Shown one piece after another: positions 37,173-45,130 of a DNA stretch of 64,000 bases; the first letter of the stretch is position 1, and every line of letters begins with the position of its first letter. Source of the DNA: Cellulophaga sp. Hel_I_12 (GTDB taxonomy: Bacteria > Bacteroidota > Bacteroidia > Flavobacteriales > Flavobacteriaceae). The stretch is from the NCBI RefSeq assembly GCF_000799565.1, contig NZ_JUHB01000001.1, positions 1,925,501-1,989,500 of the forward strand, read 5' to 3'. The notes under the pieces are model-generated. The model had not been told where the DNA came from, made no database searches, and was given only the letters and a program-made list of their open reading frames with translations. Position numbers and translations under genes: made by a program.

Positions 37173-37829
37173 ATGCGATTTCTTAGTTTGTTATACTTTC
37201 TGTTACTTTTTCAAGGTGTTTTTGCGCAAGAAATACCTAAAACTACGGTAATCAAAATCGAAAGCAAAACCAATACTAATGAAAAGATTGACTTAAAGTT
37301 ACTTCCTGAAAAAAAGAATCAATTATCTTTAAAGATGCCTGATTTATTAGGCAGAACTACGGAAGCGGATATGAAAGGTGATAATAAACCTAAAGTATCC
37401 ATGCTACCCAATACCGATTTAAAACAAGCAGGGTACGACTTGGTATTAGATCCTAAAATAAGGGAAAAAAGGGATTCCAAATCTGGTGGTTATTTTCCAA
37501 ATATGTATTTAGGTGACATAAAAAATAACGGTAAATTTATCGGTATCGTTTGTCGTGATCATGAATACGTTGATGGAGATTTAGTTAAGATTACCGTAAA
37601 TGGTGTTGAAGTTGAACCAAAACTATTTTTAACTGGTGCTTTTAAGGGGGTCAATGTTGATCTACAACAAGGTTTTAATCGCATAGAATTTGAAGCATTA
37701 AACGAAGGTTCTTCAAGCCCTAATACGGCACAGGTCAATGTCTATGATGATGTTGGAAAACTCATTTATGCCAACCAATGGAATTTATCAACGGGATCAA
37801 AAGCTACTTTTGTTGTCGTGAAAGAATAA
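37173..37829 (+). CDS. Secreted protein of unknown function
   Basis: A 218-residue protein with a cleavable signal peptide (MRFLSLLYFLLLFQGVFAQ, predicted cut after Gln19 or just before). No family is recognised. The first 70 mature residues are Lys/Thr-rich and likely flexible; from about residue 105 there is a beta-sandwich-like pattern (GKFIGIVCRDHEYVDGDLVK, ITVNGVEVEPKLFL, NRIEFEALNEG, TAQVNVYDD). The single Cys and lack of repeats give no further clue. It is followed by a 7-bp-phased repeat and the convergent acylase gene. Similar proteins are probably restricted to flavobacteria, but that needs a search. Confidence 0.75.
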   Translation: MRFLSLLYFLLLFQGVFAQEIPKTTVIKIESKTNTNEKIDLKLLPEKKNQLSLKMPDLLGRTTEADMKGDNKPKVSMLPNTDLKQAGYDLVLDPKIREKRDSKSGGYFPNMYLGDIKNNGKFIGIVCRDHEYVDGDLVKITVNGVEVEPKLFLTGAFKGVNVDLQQGFNRIEFEALNEGSSSPNTAQVNVYDDVGKLIYANQWNLSTGSKATFVVVKE

Positions 37830-37835
37830 TGTTGA

Positions 37836-37926
37836 CAATTAGTAATGACCAGACAACAATTAGCAATTAACCGGCATCAGTTAGCAATAAAGAATTATCA
37901 GTTAATGCTAATCAGCTAATTAATTG
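37836..37926. repeat. Degenerate heptanucleotide-phased repeat
   Basis: Thirteen 7-bp units fill most of the gap between convergent genes. CAATTAG occurs at 37836 and 37857, CAATTAA at 37864, CAGTTAG at 37878, CAGTTAA at 37899 and CAGCTAA at 37913; all offsets are multiples of 7. No terminator hairpin with a U-tract is seen in this gap. Confidence 0.75.
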
Positions 37927-37954
37927 TTGAAGAAATTAGGAGCTTTTTTAATTT

Positions 37955-40150
37955 TTATTCCGCATAACGTTCCCCAGGTCGATAAGTTTCTTTAGCGCGT
38001 TTTAAAACATCTTCTTTATAAAAAGGTACGTCTTTAAACTGCATATCGGCATATTTCTGAATTTGATCATCAAAATGTGGCGATTTTGGATCACCACTTT
38101 GTCCTCCGGCTAGGATGCTTTTTGCTTTTACTTTAGCTCCAAATTCTACCACCGCAACAAAGCTATTACCTCTTGTTCCATATATTTTTTTGGTGTTGTT
38201 AGTATAATTAACGCCATAGGCTGCTAATGCGCCCCACCTACCCGATGCAAACCCAATAGGAATACTTGGCAAACTATCATTAAAAGCCTGTTCAATTGCT
38301 CCATTTAAGCGTTGGTACCTATTGACCTCACCCCAGGGCATTTCCCAAGTGCCAAAATCAGCTGTTAGCCTCTCAATGACAGCCTCAAAAACTTGTAAAC
38401 GTTCCGTGCTTGGGGATACCGTGCCAAAATAGTTCATACGCTCCATATCACTTAGCCCTCTGGGTGCGCTGCCCATTTGCCCATACATCGTTCCGTAATA
38501 GTGGGCTAAAGTCATACCAATTGCTTCCTTTGATGTTTTTAAATCCCATTGTTTTAATACCGCAATCGGCTCAGCAAGCTTCGTATTTTTTACCGCACTA
38601 GCTTCATAGGCTTGTACTAAACCTGGAATTAATTTTTCAAAAGCGGGCAAATACGGGTCATGTGCTAGTGCAATTAAACCATCTAATGTAAATCCAGACT
38701 TGCCCTTTAATAATTGAATGGCATGAATACCTCTAAAATTTTCCTGGTCTTTCGACATGTAATAAGGATAGTCTTCTTTTTTGGGACTAAATTCTAAAGC
38801 CGCTGTAAAAGGTGTAGAATTACAATTTTGAAACCATCCATTTTCAGGATTCAGCAGTAAAATATTTTCATCCACCGTATGTAAACCTTGCCAATCGGTC
38901 TTGGGGTTACTACCATCCACAGGCATTGAATAATCAAAACTCACATCGCGTTTAGGAACAAAATTTCCATGAAAATAAGCGATATTTCCTTCTGCGTCGG
39001 CGTACACCGTGTTATTTGAAGAATTGGTACGAATATCCATCATCTCCTTAAATCCTTTATAGCCGGTCTGTTTTGTTCGTACAAATGATTGTTCTAAAGC
39101 TTTTACTGGTTCCCACATCATGGCAGAAGCTGTCCATTGCCCATCAACGCTATGGGTAATTGGACCGTGGTGGGTGCTATACCTTGGAAATTTTTTCTCT
39201 TTAATACTATCGCCTTCTTTGTATTTTAAAACAACTTCGCCCACTGTAACAGGTCGTAATTCTTCTCCGTATTGGTACACAATTTTATCTTCAAGTTGTG
39301 TGATGGTTTCTTTAAACTCGTCCATAACATCAGTATAGGTAGACGTATGCATCCATCCTGTTTTTTCATTAAAGCCCTGATAAACAAAAAATTGTCCCCA
39401 AGTTACTGCGCCATAGGCATTTAAGCCTTCTTCACTAACCACGTGTACTTCGGGTCTAAAAAAGAACGAGGTGTGTGGGTTAATCAATAAGAGTGGATTA
39501 CCAGATTCGGTCAATTTTCCAGAAATAGCAATTCCATTAGAGCCTTGTGGCTCTAATGTTGCTGCTTCTTTTTCTATAGCAAGGATCTCGGCTTTTGGTA
39601 TCTCTATTCCGTTTTCATAAAAAGCCTTGAGTTTATTGGTTGAAATACGTTCAATATCCCCACCAATAGAGCCCTCACTAAAATACATGGGCATCCAAGG
39701 CTCAAATTGAGTGAGTAATTTAGGTTGTACTTCAGGGTGCGTTTTTAAGTAATAATTGATGCCATCTGCAAAAGCATCACATAATTTTTTTAACCATTCA
39801 GGGCTATTTTCGTAATTCGCTTTAGCTTCTTCCTCGGTCATAAAAAGTTTTGCACGTAAATCACTATATAAAGCTTCTTCACCTTCAACCTCTGCCAACC
39901 TGCCTGTTGCCCAGATATAATTCTGTTCTACTCGGTTAAAATCGTCTTCGCATTGTGCGTATAATAATCCAAAAACAGCATCTGCATCCGTTTTTCCATA
40001 AATATGGGGAACACCAAAATCATCTCTAATAATTTCAACATGGTCGGTATAGGCTTTGTATTTGTCACTTTCCAAGGCAGACCCTGGTTCTGTTTTACAA
40101 GAAGTTAACAAAAGAAAGGTAATCAAGATAGATTTCAGAAGTGTTTGCAT
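37955..40150 (-). CDS. Penicillin acylase-family (Ntn-hydrolase) lipoprotein
   Basis: I start at the second of two adjacent ATGs, MQTLLKSILITFLLLTSC, giving a 731-residue lipoprotein precursor. A longer frame upstream is unlikely, since a TACTTTGC promoter-like box sits just before it. The family hallmark is the autoprocessing point QGSNGIAISG: the Ser (residue 204 in this numbering) becomes the N-terminal nucleophile of the beta chain. NPHTSFFFRPEVHVV, GRWGALAAYG and RGNSFVAVVEFG agree with the acylase beta chain. The family includes penicillin, acyl-homoserine lactone and aculeacin acylases, so the amide substrate is open; quorum-signal or N-acyl amino-acid hydrolysis in the envelope is possible. 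Confidence 0.88.
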   Translation of the reverse strand: MQTLLKSILITFLLLTSCKTEPGSALESDKYKAYTDHVEIIRDDFGVPHIYGKTDADAVFGLLYAQCEDDFNRVEQNYIWATGRLAEVEGEEALYSDLRAKLFMTEEEAKANYENSPEWLKKLCDAFADGINYYLKTHPEVQPKLLTQFEPWMPMYFSEGSIGGDIERISTNKLKAFYENGIEIPKAEILAIEKEAATLEPQGSNGIAISGKLTESGNPLLLINPHTSFFFRPEVHVVSEEGLNAYGAVTWGQFFVYQGFNEKTGWMHTSTYTDVMDEFKETITQLEDKIVYQYGEELRPVTVGEVVLKYKEGDSIKEKKFPRYSTHHGPITHSVDGQWTASAMMWEPVKALEQSFVRTKQTGYKGFKEMMDIRTNSSNNTVYADAEGNIAYFHGNFVPKRDVSFDYSMPVDGSNPKTDWQGLHTVDENILLLNPENGWFQNCNSTPFTAALEFSPKKEDYPYYMSKDQENFRGIHAIQLLKGKSGFTLDGLIALAHDPYLPAFEKLIPGLVQAYEASAVKNTKLAEPIAVLKQWDLKTSKEAIGMTLAHYYGTMYGQMGSAPRGLSDMERMNYFGTVSPSTERLQVFEAVIERLTADFGTWEMPWGEVNRYQRLNGAIEQAFNDSLPSIPIGFASGRWGALAAYGVNYTNNTKKIYGTRGNSFVAVVEFGAKVKAKSILAGGQSGDPKSPHFDDQIQKYADMQFKDVPFYKEDVLKRAKETYRPGERYAE

Positions 40151-40231
40151 CATATTGAATTTATCCATGCAAAGTACAAATAAATTACTACTAAGTAAAT
40201 TGAAATAAAGCGCTATTATTAAAAATTGATA

Positions 40232-40239
40232 TAGTTTTG
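40232..40239 (+). promoter_or_regulatory. Bacteroidota-type -7 box upstream of the ABC exporter
   Basis: TAGTTTTG fits TAnnTTTG and lies 32 bp before the ABC exporter ATG. No TTTG at 17-23 bp spacing upstream is seen, so this is a weak call. Confidence 0.4.
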
Positions 40240-40271
40240 CCATAACTTGCGACTAAATTGAAAAAAGTAGC

Positions 40272-42008
40272 ATGTCGGAAAAAAAAGTTACCATTCTTAC
40301 GGCCTTCAAAACCATCATTTGGCCTCGTAGGAACCTTGTTTTCTTAGGTCTTGTCTTGATTGTAATTAGCAAAGCAGCTAGTTTTGTCGCGCCTTTGTCT
40401 CTCAAATATTTAATGGACGATATTATCCCCAATAAGGATGTCGATTTTCTAAAACTATTAGTGGGTGCGGTTGCTTTTGCAATTTTCGTACAAGCGATTA
40501 CTTCGTTTTTGCTAACAAAAATATTAAGTGTACAGGCTCAATATTTAATCTCTGAACTTAGAGCTCAGGTTCAAAAAAAGGTATTATCGCTGCCCATCCG
40601 CTTTTTTGACAATGCTAAATCTGGCGCTTTAGTTTCAAGAATCATGACCGATGTTGAGGGGGTTCGAAACCTTATAGGAACGGGTCTTGTACAATTGGTT
40701 GGGGGCTCTATTACGGCGGTAGTTTCTTTGATATTGCTGTTAAGAATTAGTTGGACCATGACGGTTTTTACACTCATTCCCTTAGCCATTTTTGCGCTTA
40801 TTGCTTTAAAAGCTTTTAAATTTATTCGCCCTATTTTTAGAAATAGAGGTAAAATAAATGCCGAAGTAACCGGACGATTAACCGAAACATTAGGTGGGGT
40901 TCGGGTTATCAAAGGATTTAATGCTGAAGCGCAAGAAAACAAAATTTTCGAAGAAGGTGTAGAACGCCTATTCTTAAATGTAAAAAAGAGTTTAACAGCA
41001 ACGGCTTTTATGACTAGTTCTGCTACTTTTTTATTAGGCATTGCCACCACTGGAATTATGGGGATTGGTGGTTATAAAATTATGATGGATGAGTTGACCA
41101 TCGGAGAGTTTTTGACCTTTACCTTTCTTTTAGGATTGATGGTTGCCCCGATTGTACAAATGAGTAATATTGGGAGTCAATTAACCGAAGCTTTAGCCGG
41201 CTTAGATCGTACCGAAGAATTGATGAATATGACTCCTGAGTCTGACCAAGAAAATAGAACCACAGTTTTAGAGAATATCAAAGGATCTATTGTTTTTAAT
41301 GAGGTGTCTTTTGCCTATGAAGAAGATAAAGAAGTACTCCACAACATTAATTTTGAGGCTAATTCGGGCGATGTTATCGCTTTGGTAGGGAGTTCTGGCT
41401 CTGGAAAATCGACTATTGCTGGTTTAGCAGCTACTTTTTTGAATCCTCTTTCAGGTACTATTTTTATTGATGGTCATGATTTATCTAAAGTAGACTTGAA
41501 TAGCTACCGAAAAAATTTAGGGGTAGTTTTACAAGATGAATTTCTATTTGAAGGCTCGATTAGAAATAATATTTTATTCCCTAGACCAAATGCCACCGAA
41601 GCTGAAGTACAAGCTGCAGTAAAAGCGGCATATGTAAATGAATTTACTGATAGGTTCGAAAACGGTTTAGAAACGCTTATCGGCGAACGAGGCGTGAAAC
41701 TATCGGGAGGGCAACGCCAGAGAATAGCCATTGCTAGAGCTATTTTAGCCAATCCAAAAATATTAATTTTAGATGAAGCAACATCCAATTTAGATACCGA
41801 AAGTGAGGCGTTAATACAAAAAAGTTTGGCCACTTTAACCGAAGGTAGAACCACTTTTGTTATCGCCCACCGTTTAAGCACCATTAGAAAAGCGAATCAG
41901 ATTTTAGTGATTGAAGATGGTCGTATCGCTGAGCAAGGAACGCATGACGAATTGATTGCCAAAGAAGGACGCTATTTTAACTTGTTTACCTACCAAGCTA
42001 GAATTTAG
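40272..42008 (+). CDS. MsbA-like ABC exporter (fused membrane and ATPase domains)
   Basis: A 578-residue half-transporter that should work as a homodimer. Residues 15-310 contain six hydrophobic segments of the type I exporter fold (for example VFLGLVLIVISKAASFVAP and FLLGIATTGIMGIGGYKIMM). The ATPase has Walker A VGSSGSGKST, signature LSGGQRQRIAIARAIL, Walker B ILILDEATSNLD and the H-loop IAHRLSTI. The EFLFEGSIRNNILFPRP Q-loop region is intact. The fold fits lipid, lipopolysaccharide or peptide export. It is divergent from the acylase gene and ends at a strong bidirectional terminator. Confidence 0.95.
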   Translation: MSEKKVTILTAFKTIIWPRRNLVFLGLVLIVISKAASFVAPLSLKYLMDDIIPNKDVDFLKLLVGAVAFAIFVQAITSFLLTKILSVQAQYLISELRAQVQKKVLSLPIRFFDNAKSGALVSRIMTDVEGVRNLIGTGLVQLVGGSITAVVSLILLLRISWTMTVFTLIPLAIFALIALKAFKFIRPIFRNRGKINAEVTGRLTETLGGVRVIKGFNAEAQENKIFEEGVERLFLNVKKSLTATAFMTSSATFLLGIATTGIMGIGGYKIMMDELTIGEFLTFTFLLGLMVAPIVQMSNIGSQLTEALAGLDRTEELMNMTPESDQENRTTVLENIKGSIVFNEVSFAYEEDKEVLHNINFEANSGDVIALVGSSGSGKSTIAGLAATFLNPLSGTIFIDGHDLSKVDLNSYRKNLGVVLQDEFLFEGSIRNNILFPRPNATEAEVQAAVKAAYVNEFTDRFENGLETLIGERGVKLSGGQRQRIAIARAILANPKILILDEATSNLDTESEALIQKSLATLTEGRTTFVIAHRLSTIRKANQILVIEDGRIAEQGTHDELIAKEGRYFNLFTYQARI

Positions 42009-42039
42009 GGCGTACTTCCTTGATTAGTTTCTATAAGCC

Positions 42040-42075
42040 ACAAAAAATGCGAGTATATATACTCGCATTTTTTGT
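42040..42075. terminator. Bidirectional terminator, 36-bp perfect palindrome
   Basis: The arms ACAAAAAATGCGAGTATA and TATACTCGCATTTTTTGT are exact complements, with A6 and T6 tracts at the stem base. It separates the convergent ABC exporter and small barrel genes and can serve both. Confidence 0.93.
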
Positions 42076-42088
42076 AATCTTTTAAATT

Positions 42089-42685
42089 TTAAAATCGCCA
42101 TCCAAAATTGAGACCTCCCCTTAATTGTACTTCAATAACATCTCTAAATTGATCATCCTTCACGAATCCTAAGTTTCTTCCCACGCCAACACCTAAATCA
42201 ACCAGAAAACCACTATCACTTACCCATTTCCAGCCTATCCCAGCACCTATAGCCGTTTCAAAAGCAGTTTCTTCAGAAGAAGTTGTGCCACCTGGGCCTT
42301 CATTTATTTGTATACCATCAAAAGTGTAAAACTTCACAAAACCTTCTGCATAAAAACCCTTAGCACCGTAATCTTCTTTTGAAAAGAAATACTGACGATA
42401 GTAAGGCGTTAATGAAAATTTTTCATAATCAGAAAAATCTAAATCATCGTCTTCCAAAGAAATAAATAAATCAGCTCCAACACCTGAATATCTTCCCAAA
42501 ATATATTCGTAGCGAGGACTAAATGCTGGTATCGCCAAAATGGATGTAATATCAAGACTTACTTCATGTTTATTGCTAGTTGCAAATGTCTCCATACGCT
42601 TTTGCGAGTCCGTACGGTCATCATCTTGTGCGATAAGATTTACAGTAGCCAATAGAGCTAGAACGCTTAACAGTAATTGCTTCAT
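42089..42685 (-). CDS. Small outer-membrane beta-barrel-like protein
   Basis: A 198-residue secreted protein with signal peptide MKQLLLSVLALLATVNLIAQ and alternating amphipathic strands (EVSLDITSILAIP, SPRYEYILGRYSGVGADLFI, SLTPYYRQYFF, GFYAEGFVKFYTFDG, VDLGVGVGRNLGF, VQLRGGLNFGWRF). The C-terminal aromatic residue is typical of outer-membrane barrels with eight to ten strands. It resembles DUF3575-like barrels that Bacteroidota place beside diverse envelope genes. Function unknown. It stands as a single gene between two terminator-bounded neighbours; the 167 bp upstream is AT-rich with no promoter I can name. Confidence 0.8.
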   Translation of the reverse strand: MKQLLLSVLALLATVNLIAQDDDRTDSQKRMETFATSNKHEVSLDITSILAIPAFSPRYEYILGRYSGVGADLFISLEDDDLDFSDYEKFSLTPYYRQYFFSKEDYGAKGFYAEGFVKFYTFDGIQINEGPGGTTSSEETAFETAIGAGIGWKWVSDSGFLVDLGVGVGRNLGFVKDDQFRDVIEVQLRGGLNFGWRF

Positions 42686-42852
42686 GATTCTTTATTTTTA
42701 ATAACTTATGATGAAGATAGCGCAATTATTTAAAGTATTTTGTTTTAAAAAGTATTTTCTACTTTAAGTAGTTGTATTTTTTATGGTGTAGATACAATCC
42801 TAATTTTTAAGAAATTAGAAAAATAATTTCAGAACAAAGAAATTATTCAAAA

Positions 42853-43179
42853 TTATGATTCCGGAGCCAACTCAATTTCCAAGCCTTCAATGTCTTCGGT
42901 GAGGTGAATTTGACAGCCTAATCGGCTATTGTCTTTGACGTAGAATGCTTCGGATAACATAGCATCTTCATCATCGGATTTTTCAGGAAGGGCTACATCA
43001 TTTAGTACATAACATTGGCAAGAAGCACACATGGCCATACCACCACAAACACCGATAGTACCTTCTGGGGCCAGTTCGTAGGCACGCACCAGTTCCATGA
43101 TATTCATATTCATATCGGTTGGAGCATCAACTTCGTGAGTTACACCTTCCCGGTCGGTGATTTTTATTTTTATATCCAT
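42853..43179 (-). CDS. 2Fe-2S ferredoxin, adrenodoxin-like
   Basis: A 108-residue electron carrier. The 2Fe-2S ligands are Cys45, Cys51, Cys54 and Cys89 (CGGMAMCASC, then RLGCQ), the vertebrate/bacterial adrenodoxin-type spacing, and an extra Cys56 sits next to the cluster. It is cytoplasmic. The gene is separated from the ferredoxin-NADP reductase gene by a four-helix-bundle ORF with repeats, which looks like an insertion; I expect the two redox genes to be functional partners. Confidence 0.93.
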   Translation of the reverse strand: MDIKIKITDREGVTHEVDAPTDMNMNIMELVRAYELAPEGTIGVCGGMAMCASCQCYVLNDVALPEKSDDEDAMLSEAFYVKDNSRLGCQIHLTEDIEGLEIELAPES

Positions 43180-43184
43180 AAATA

Positions 43185-43219
43185 AGTAGTTAGTGGTTAG
43201 GAATTAGTAGTTAGCTATT
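43185..43219. repeat. Heptanucleotide repeat, left flank of four-helix-bundle gene
   Basis: Five 7-bp units read agtagtt, agtggtt, aggaatt, agtagtt, agctatt. They overlap the end of the four-helix-bundle gene by a few bases and are the reverse complement in style of the array at 43592-43633. Confidence 0.75.
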
Positions 43220-43571
43220 CTTTTTTACTAATCGATTTAATAAAACCAAATAACACTTTTGAGATTTCATTAGTTTTATCAATTAAATCTGAAGCTTTTT
43301 CCTTAGAGATAAAGTTAAGTTTTACAGATAAATATAACATGGAACGAACTTCACTGTTTGATGCTGAAGCAAAATATAAAAATCGAACAAAATCAGAATT
43401 AGAACTCCTTTCAAAGCCCTCCGCAATATTGTTAGAAATAGAAACCGATGCCCTTGTGATTTGCTCACGAAATCCGTAATCTCTGAGACTTCCAAAATTT
43501 TCATATATCTCTACGGCAAGTGCTTGTGCTCTTTGCCAAACTAAAATATCCTCAAATTTTTTAATTGCCAT
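43215..43571 (-). CDS. Four-helix-bundle protein (S23/23S rRNA-IVS family)
   Basis: A 118-residue protein with the family pattern FEDILVWQRAQALAVEIYEN, ITRASVSISNNIAEGFERSS and DFVRFLYFASASNSEVRSML, which gives four amphipathic helices. The family is best known from intervening sequences in 23S rRNA genes and resembles the avd subunit of diversity-generating retroelements. Here it is a free gene placed between ferredoxin-NADP reductase and ferredoxin. Complementary heptamer repeats flank it on both sides. Those flanks suggest it moves as a small unit, which is an inference; no reverse transcriptase is visible. RNA-binding or assembly roles have been suggested for the family, none proven here. 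Confidence 0.88.
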   Translation of the reverse strand: MAIKKFEDILVWQRAQALAVEIYENFGSLRDYGFREQITRASVSISNNIAEGFERSSNSDFVRFLYFASASNSEVRSMLYLSVKLNFISKEKASDLIDKTNEISKVLFGFIKSISKKE

Positions 43572-43591
43572 TATAAATTTAACTTACAATA

Positions 43592-43633
43592 AATCACTAA
43601 CTCCTAACCCCTAATTACTAGCTACTACTAATT
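43592..43633. repeat. Heptanucleotide repeat, right flank of four-helix-bundle gene
   Basis: Six 7-bp units read aatcact, aactcct, aacccct, aattact, agctact, actaatt. They run into the stop of the reductase gene and are inverted relative to 43185-43219, so the four-helix-bundle gene is enclosed by inverted repeats. Confidence 0.75.
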
Positions 43634-44686
43634 TATTGATTTCACAACAGCTTTTGGCGCTTCTTTTTTACTACCATCAAAACCATTAATTCCGCCAACG
43701 GTAGTGTATTTTAATACGTATTTTTTATCTGGAAAAATCCGTTGATAAGCACTTTGACACATTAGCGTAGCTTCATGAAAGCCACATAAAATAAGTTTCA
43801 ATTTTCCTGGGTATGTATTTACATCTCCAATAGCATATATTCCTGGGATATTGGTTTGATAATCAAAGGTGTTTACTTTAATCGCATTTTTTTCAATCTC
43901 TAAGCCCCAATCGCCTATGGGTCCTAATTTAGGAGATAAACCAAAAAGGGGAATAAAATTATCGACTTCTAAATCGATATTTTGGGCTGCATCTGTATGT
44001 TTGGTAATCGTGACTGACTTTAAAGCACCATTACCGTTCACAGCTACAATTTCCGCAGGAGTAATGAGATTAATTTTACCCTCGTTCTTTAATTTTTGTA
44101 CTTTTTCAACAGAATCTAATGCACCTCTAAATTCATTTCTTCGGTGTACTAAAGACACTTCTGATGCTACATCTGATAAAAAAATACTCCAATCTAAAGC
44201 AGAATCGCCACCACCAGCAATAACCACTTTTTTATTGCGATACATTTCAGGGTCTTTTACAAAGTAATTGATCCCTTTATCTTCAAAACTTTCGATATTC
44301 TCTAAGAGTGGTTTTCTAGGTTCAAAACTTCCTAAACCGCCAGCAATAGCGACTACTGGAGCGTTATGTTTCGTACCTTTATTGGTCGTAACGATAAATG
44401 ACCCATCTTCCAAAGTTTCAATTGTTTCTGCGCGCTCCCCTAAAGTGAAACCGGGTTGAAAAGGCTTTATTTGTTCCATGAGGTTATCCACCAAATCGCC
44501 CGCTAAAACTTCAGGAAATCCTGGGATATCGTATATGGGTTTTTTTGGATACAATTCAGAACACTGTCCGCCAGCTTGCGGCAATGCATCAATTAAATGG
44601 CATTTTAACTGTAGTAAACCTGCTTCGAAAACAGCAAAAAGACCCGTAGGTCCTGCGCCAATGATAAGTATGTCTGTTTTAATCAT
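43628..44686 (-). CDS. Ferredoxin-NADP reductase, thioredoxin reductase-like type
   Basis: A 352-residue flavoenzyme that should pass electrons between NADPH and ferredoxin. It has the FAD loop IIGAGPTGLFAVFEAG (8-23), the segment ALPQAGGQCSELYPKKPIYD, the NADPH loop VIAGGGDSALDWSI (about 151-164) and the C-terminal GIYAIGDVNTYPGKLKLILCG. It lacks the redox CxxC of true thioredoxin reductases (ALPQAGGQ... only), which supports the FNR subtype. The ferredoxin gene lies downstream, beyond the four-helix-bundle insertion. Upstream is a 196-bp gap with a short dyad CCTGATA/TATCAGG (44742-44757). Confidence 0.93.
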   Translation of the reverse strand: MIKTDILIIGAGPTGLFAVFEAGLLQLKCHLIDALPQAGGQCSELYPKKPIYDIPGFPEVLAGDLVDNLMEQIKPFQPGFTLGERAETIETLEDGSFIVTTNKGTKHNAPVVAIAGGLGSFEPRKPLLENIESFEDKGINYFVKDPEMYRNKKVVIAGGGDSALDWSIFLSDVASEVSLVHRRNEFRGALDSVEKVQKLKNEGKINLITPAEIVAVNGNGALKSVTITKHTDAAQNIDLEVDNFIPLFGLSPKLGPIGDWGLEIEKNAIKVNTFDYQTNIPGIYAIGDVNTYPGKLKLILCGFHEATLMCQSAYQRIFPDKKYVLKYTTVGGINGFDGSKKEAPKAVVKSIN

Positions 44687-44882
44687 TAAAAATAATCTTT
44701 AAAAATGCTAGGTAAAATTACAGCTTAGTTTTAAATGAAAACCTGATATTTATCAGGCCTCTAAGAAAGCTTTAAACCAGCTGTTCACTTCACAATTCAT
44801 GAAAGCCCATAATGGCTATTTAATTAAATAATGGCAAGACCAACCGATATGAATCAGCGCATAGCAGCTCGTTTGCTAATTT

Positions 44883-45128
44883 TTATAGTCCCGAAATATT
44901 GATGACTTCTTGTATTTGGGGAGCGTATTTTTTAATCGTCATTTCTACTCCACTTTTTAGGGTCATCTGATTTACGGAACACCCTACGCAAGCCCCCTCT
45001 AACCGTACTTTTACCGAAGAATCGTTATCTATAGAAATCAACGAAATATCACCCCCATCACTTTGTAAAAACGGACGAATTTCGTCTAGGGCTTTTTCGA
45101 TATTTAATCTTAATTCTTCTGTGTTCAT
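44883..45128 (-). CDS. NifU C-terminal-domain iron-sulfur scaffold protein
   Basis: An 81-residue NifU/NFU domain. The CxxC iron-sulfur site is CVGC (Cys47, Cys50) in the context EGACVGCSVNQMTLKSGVEM, followed by IKKYAPQIQEV, which is the NFU consensus. It should assemble or carry an iron-sulfur cluster for delivery to client enzymes. It begins 2 bp after the Mrp ATPase stop, and the pair precedes the reductase gene, so an iron-sulfur theme runs through this cluster. Confidence 0.93.
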   Translation of the reverse strand: MNTEELRLNIEKALDEIRPFLQSDGGDISLISIDNDSSVKVRLEGACVGCSVNQMTLKSGVEMTIKKYAPQIQEVINISGL

Positions 45129-45130
45129 AA

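Noticed and set aside
40571..41050. 159-residue minus-strand ORF inside the ABC exporter
   Set aside because: Antisense shadow of a complete exporter membrane domain.
43215..43571. avd subunit of a diversity-generating retroelement
   Set aside because: No reverse transcriptase and no template/variable repeat pair were seen nearby; the four-helix protein alone is not enough.
43869..44267. 132-residue plus-strand ORF inside the ferredoxin-NADP reductase gene
   Set aside because: Antisense shadow; the reductase frame carries all the conserved motifs.
44742..44757. Short hairpin CCTGATA/TATCAGG between NifU-like and FNR genes
   Set aside because: Only 7 bp with no U-tract; not a credible terminator and no riboswitch features.
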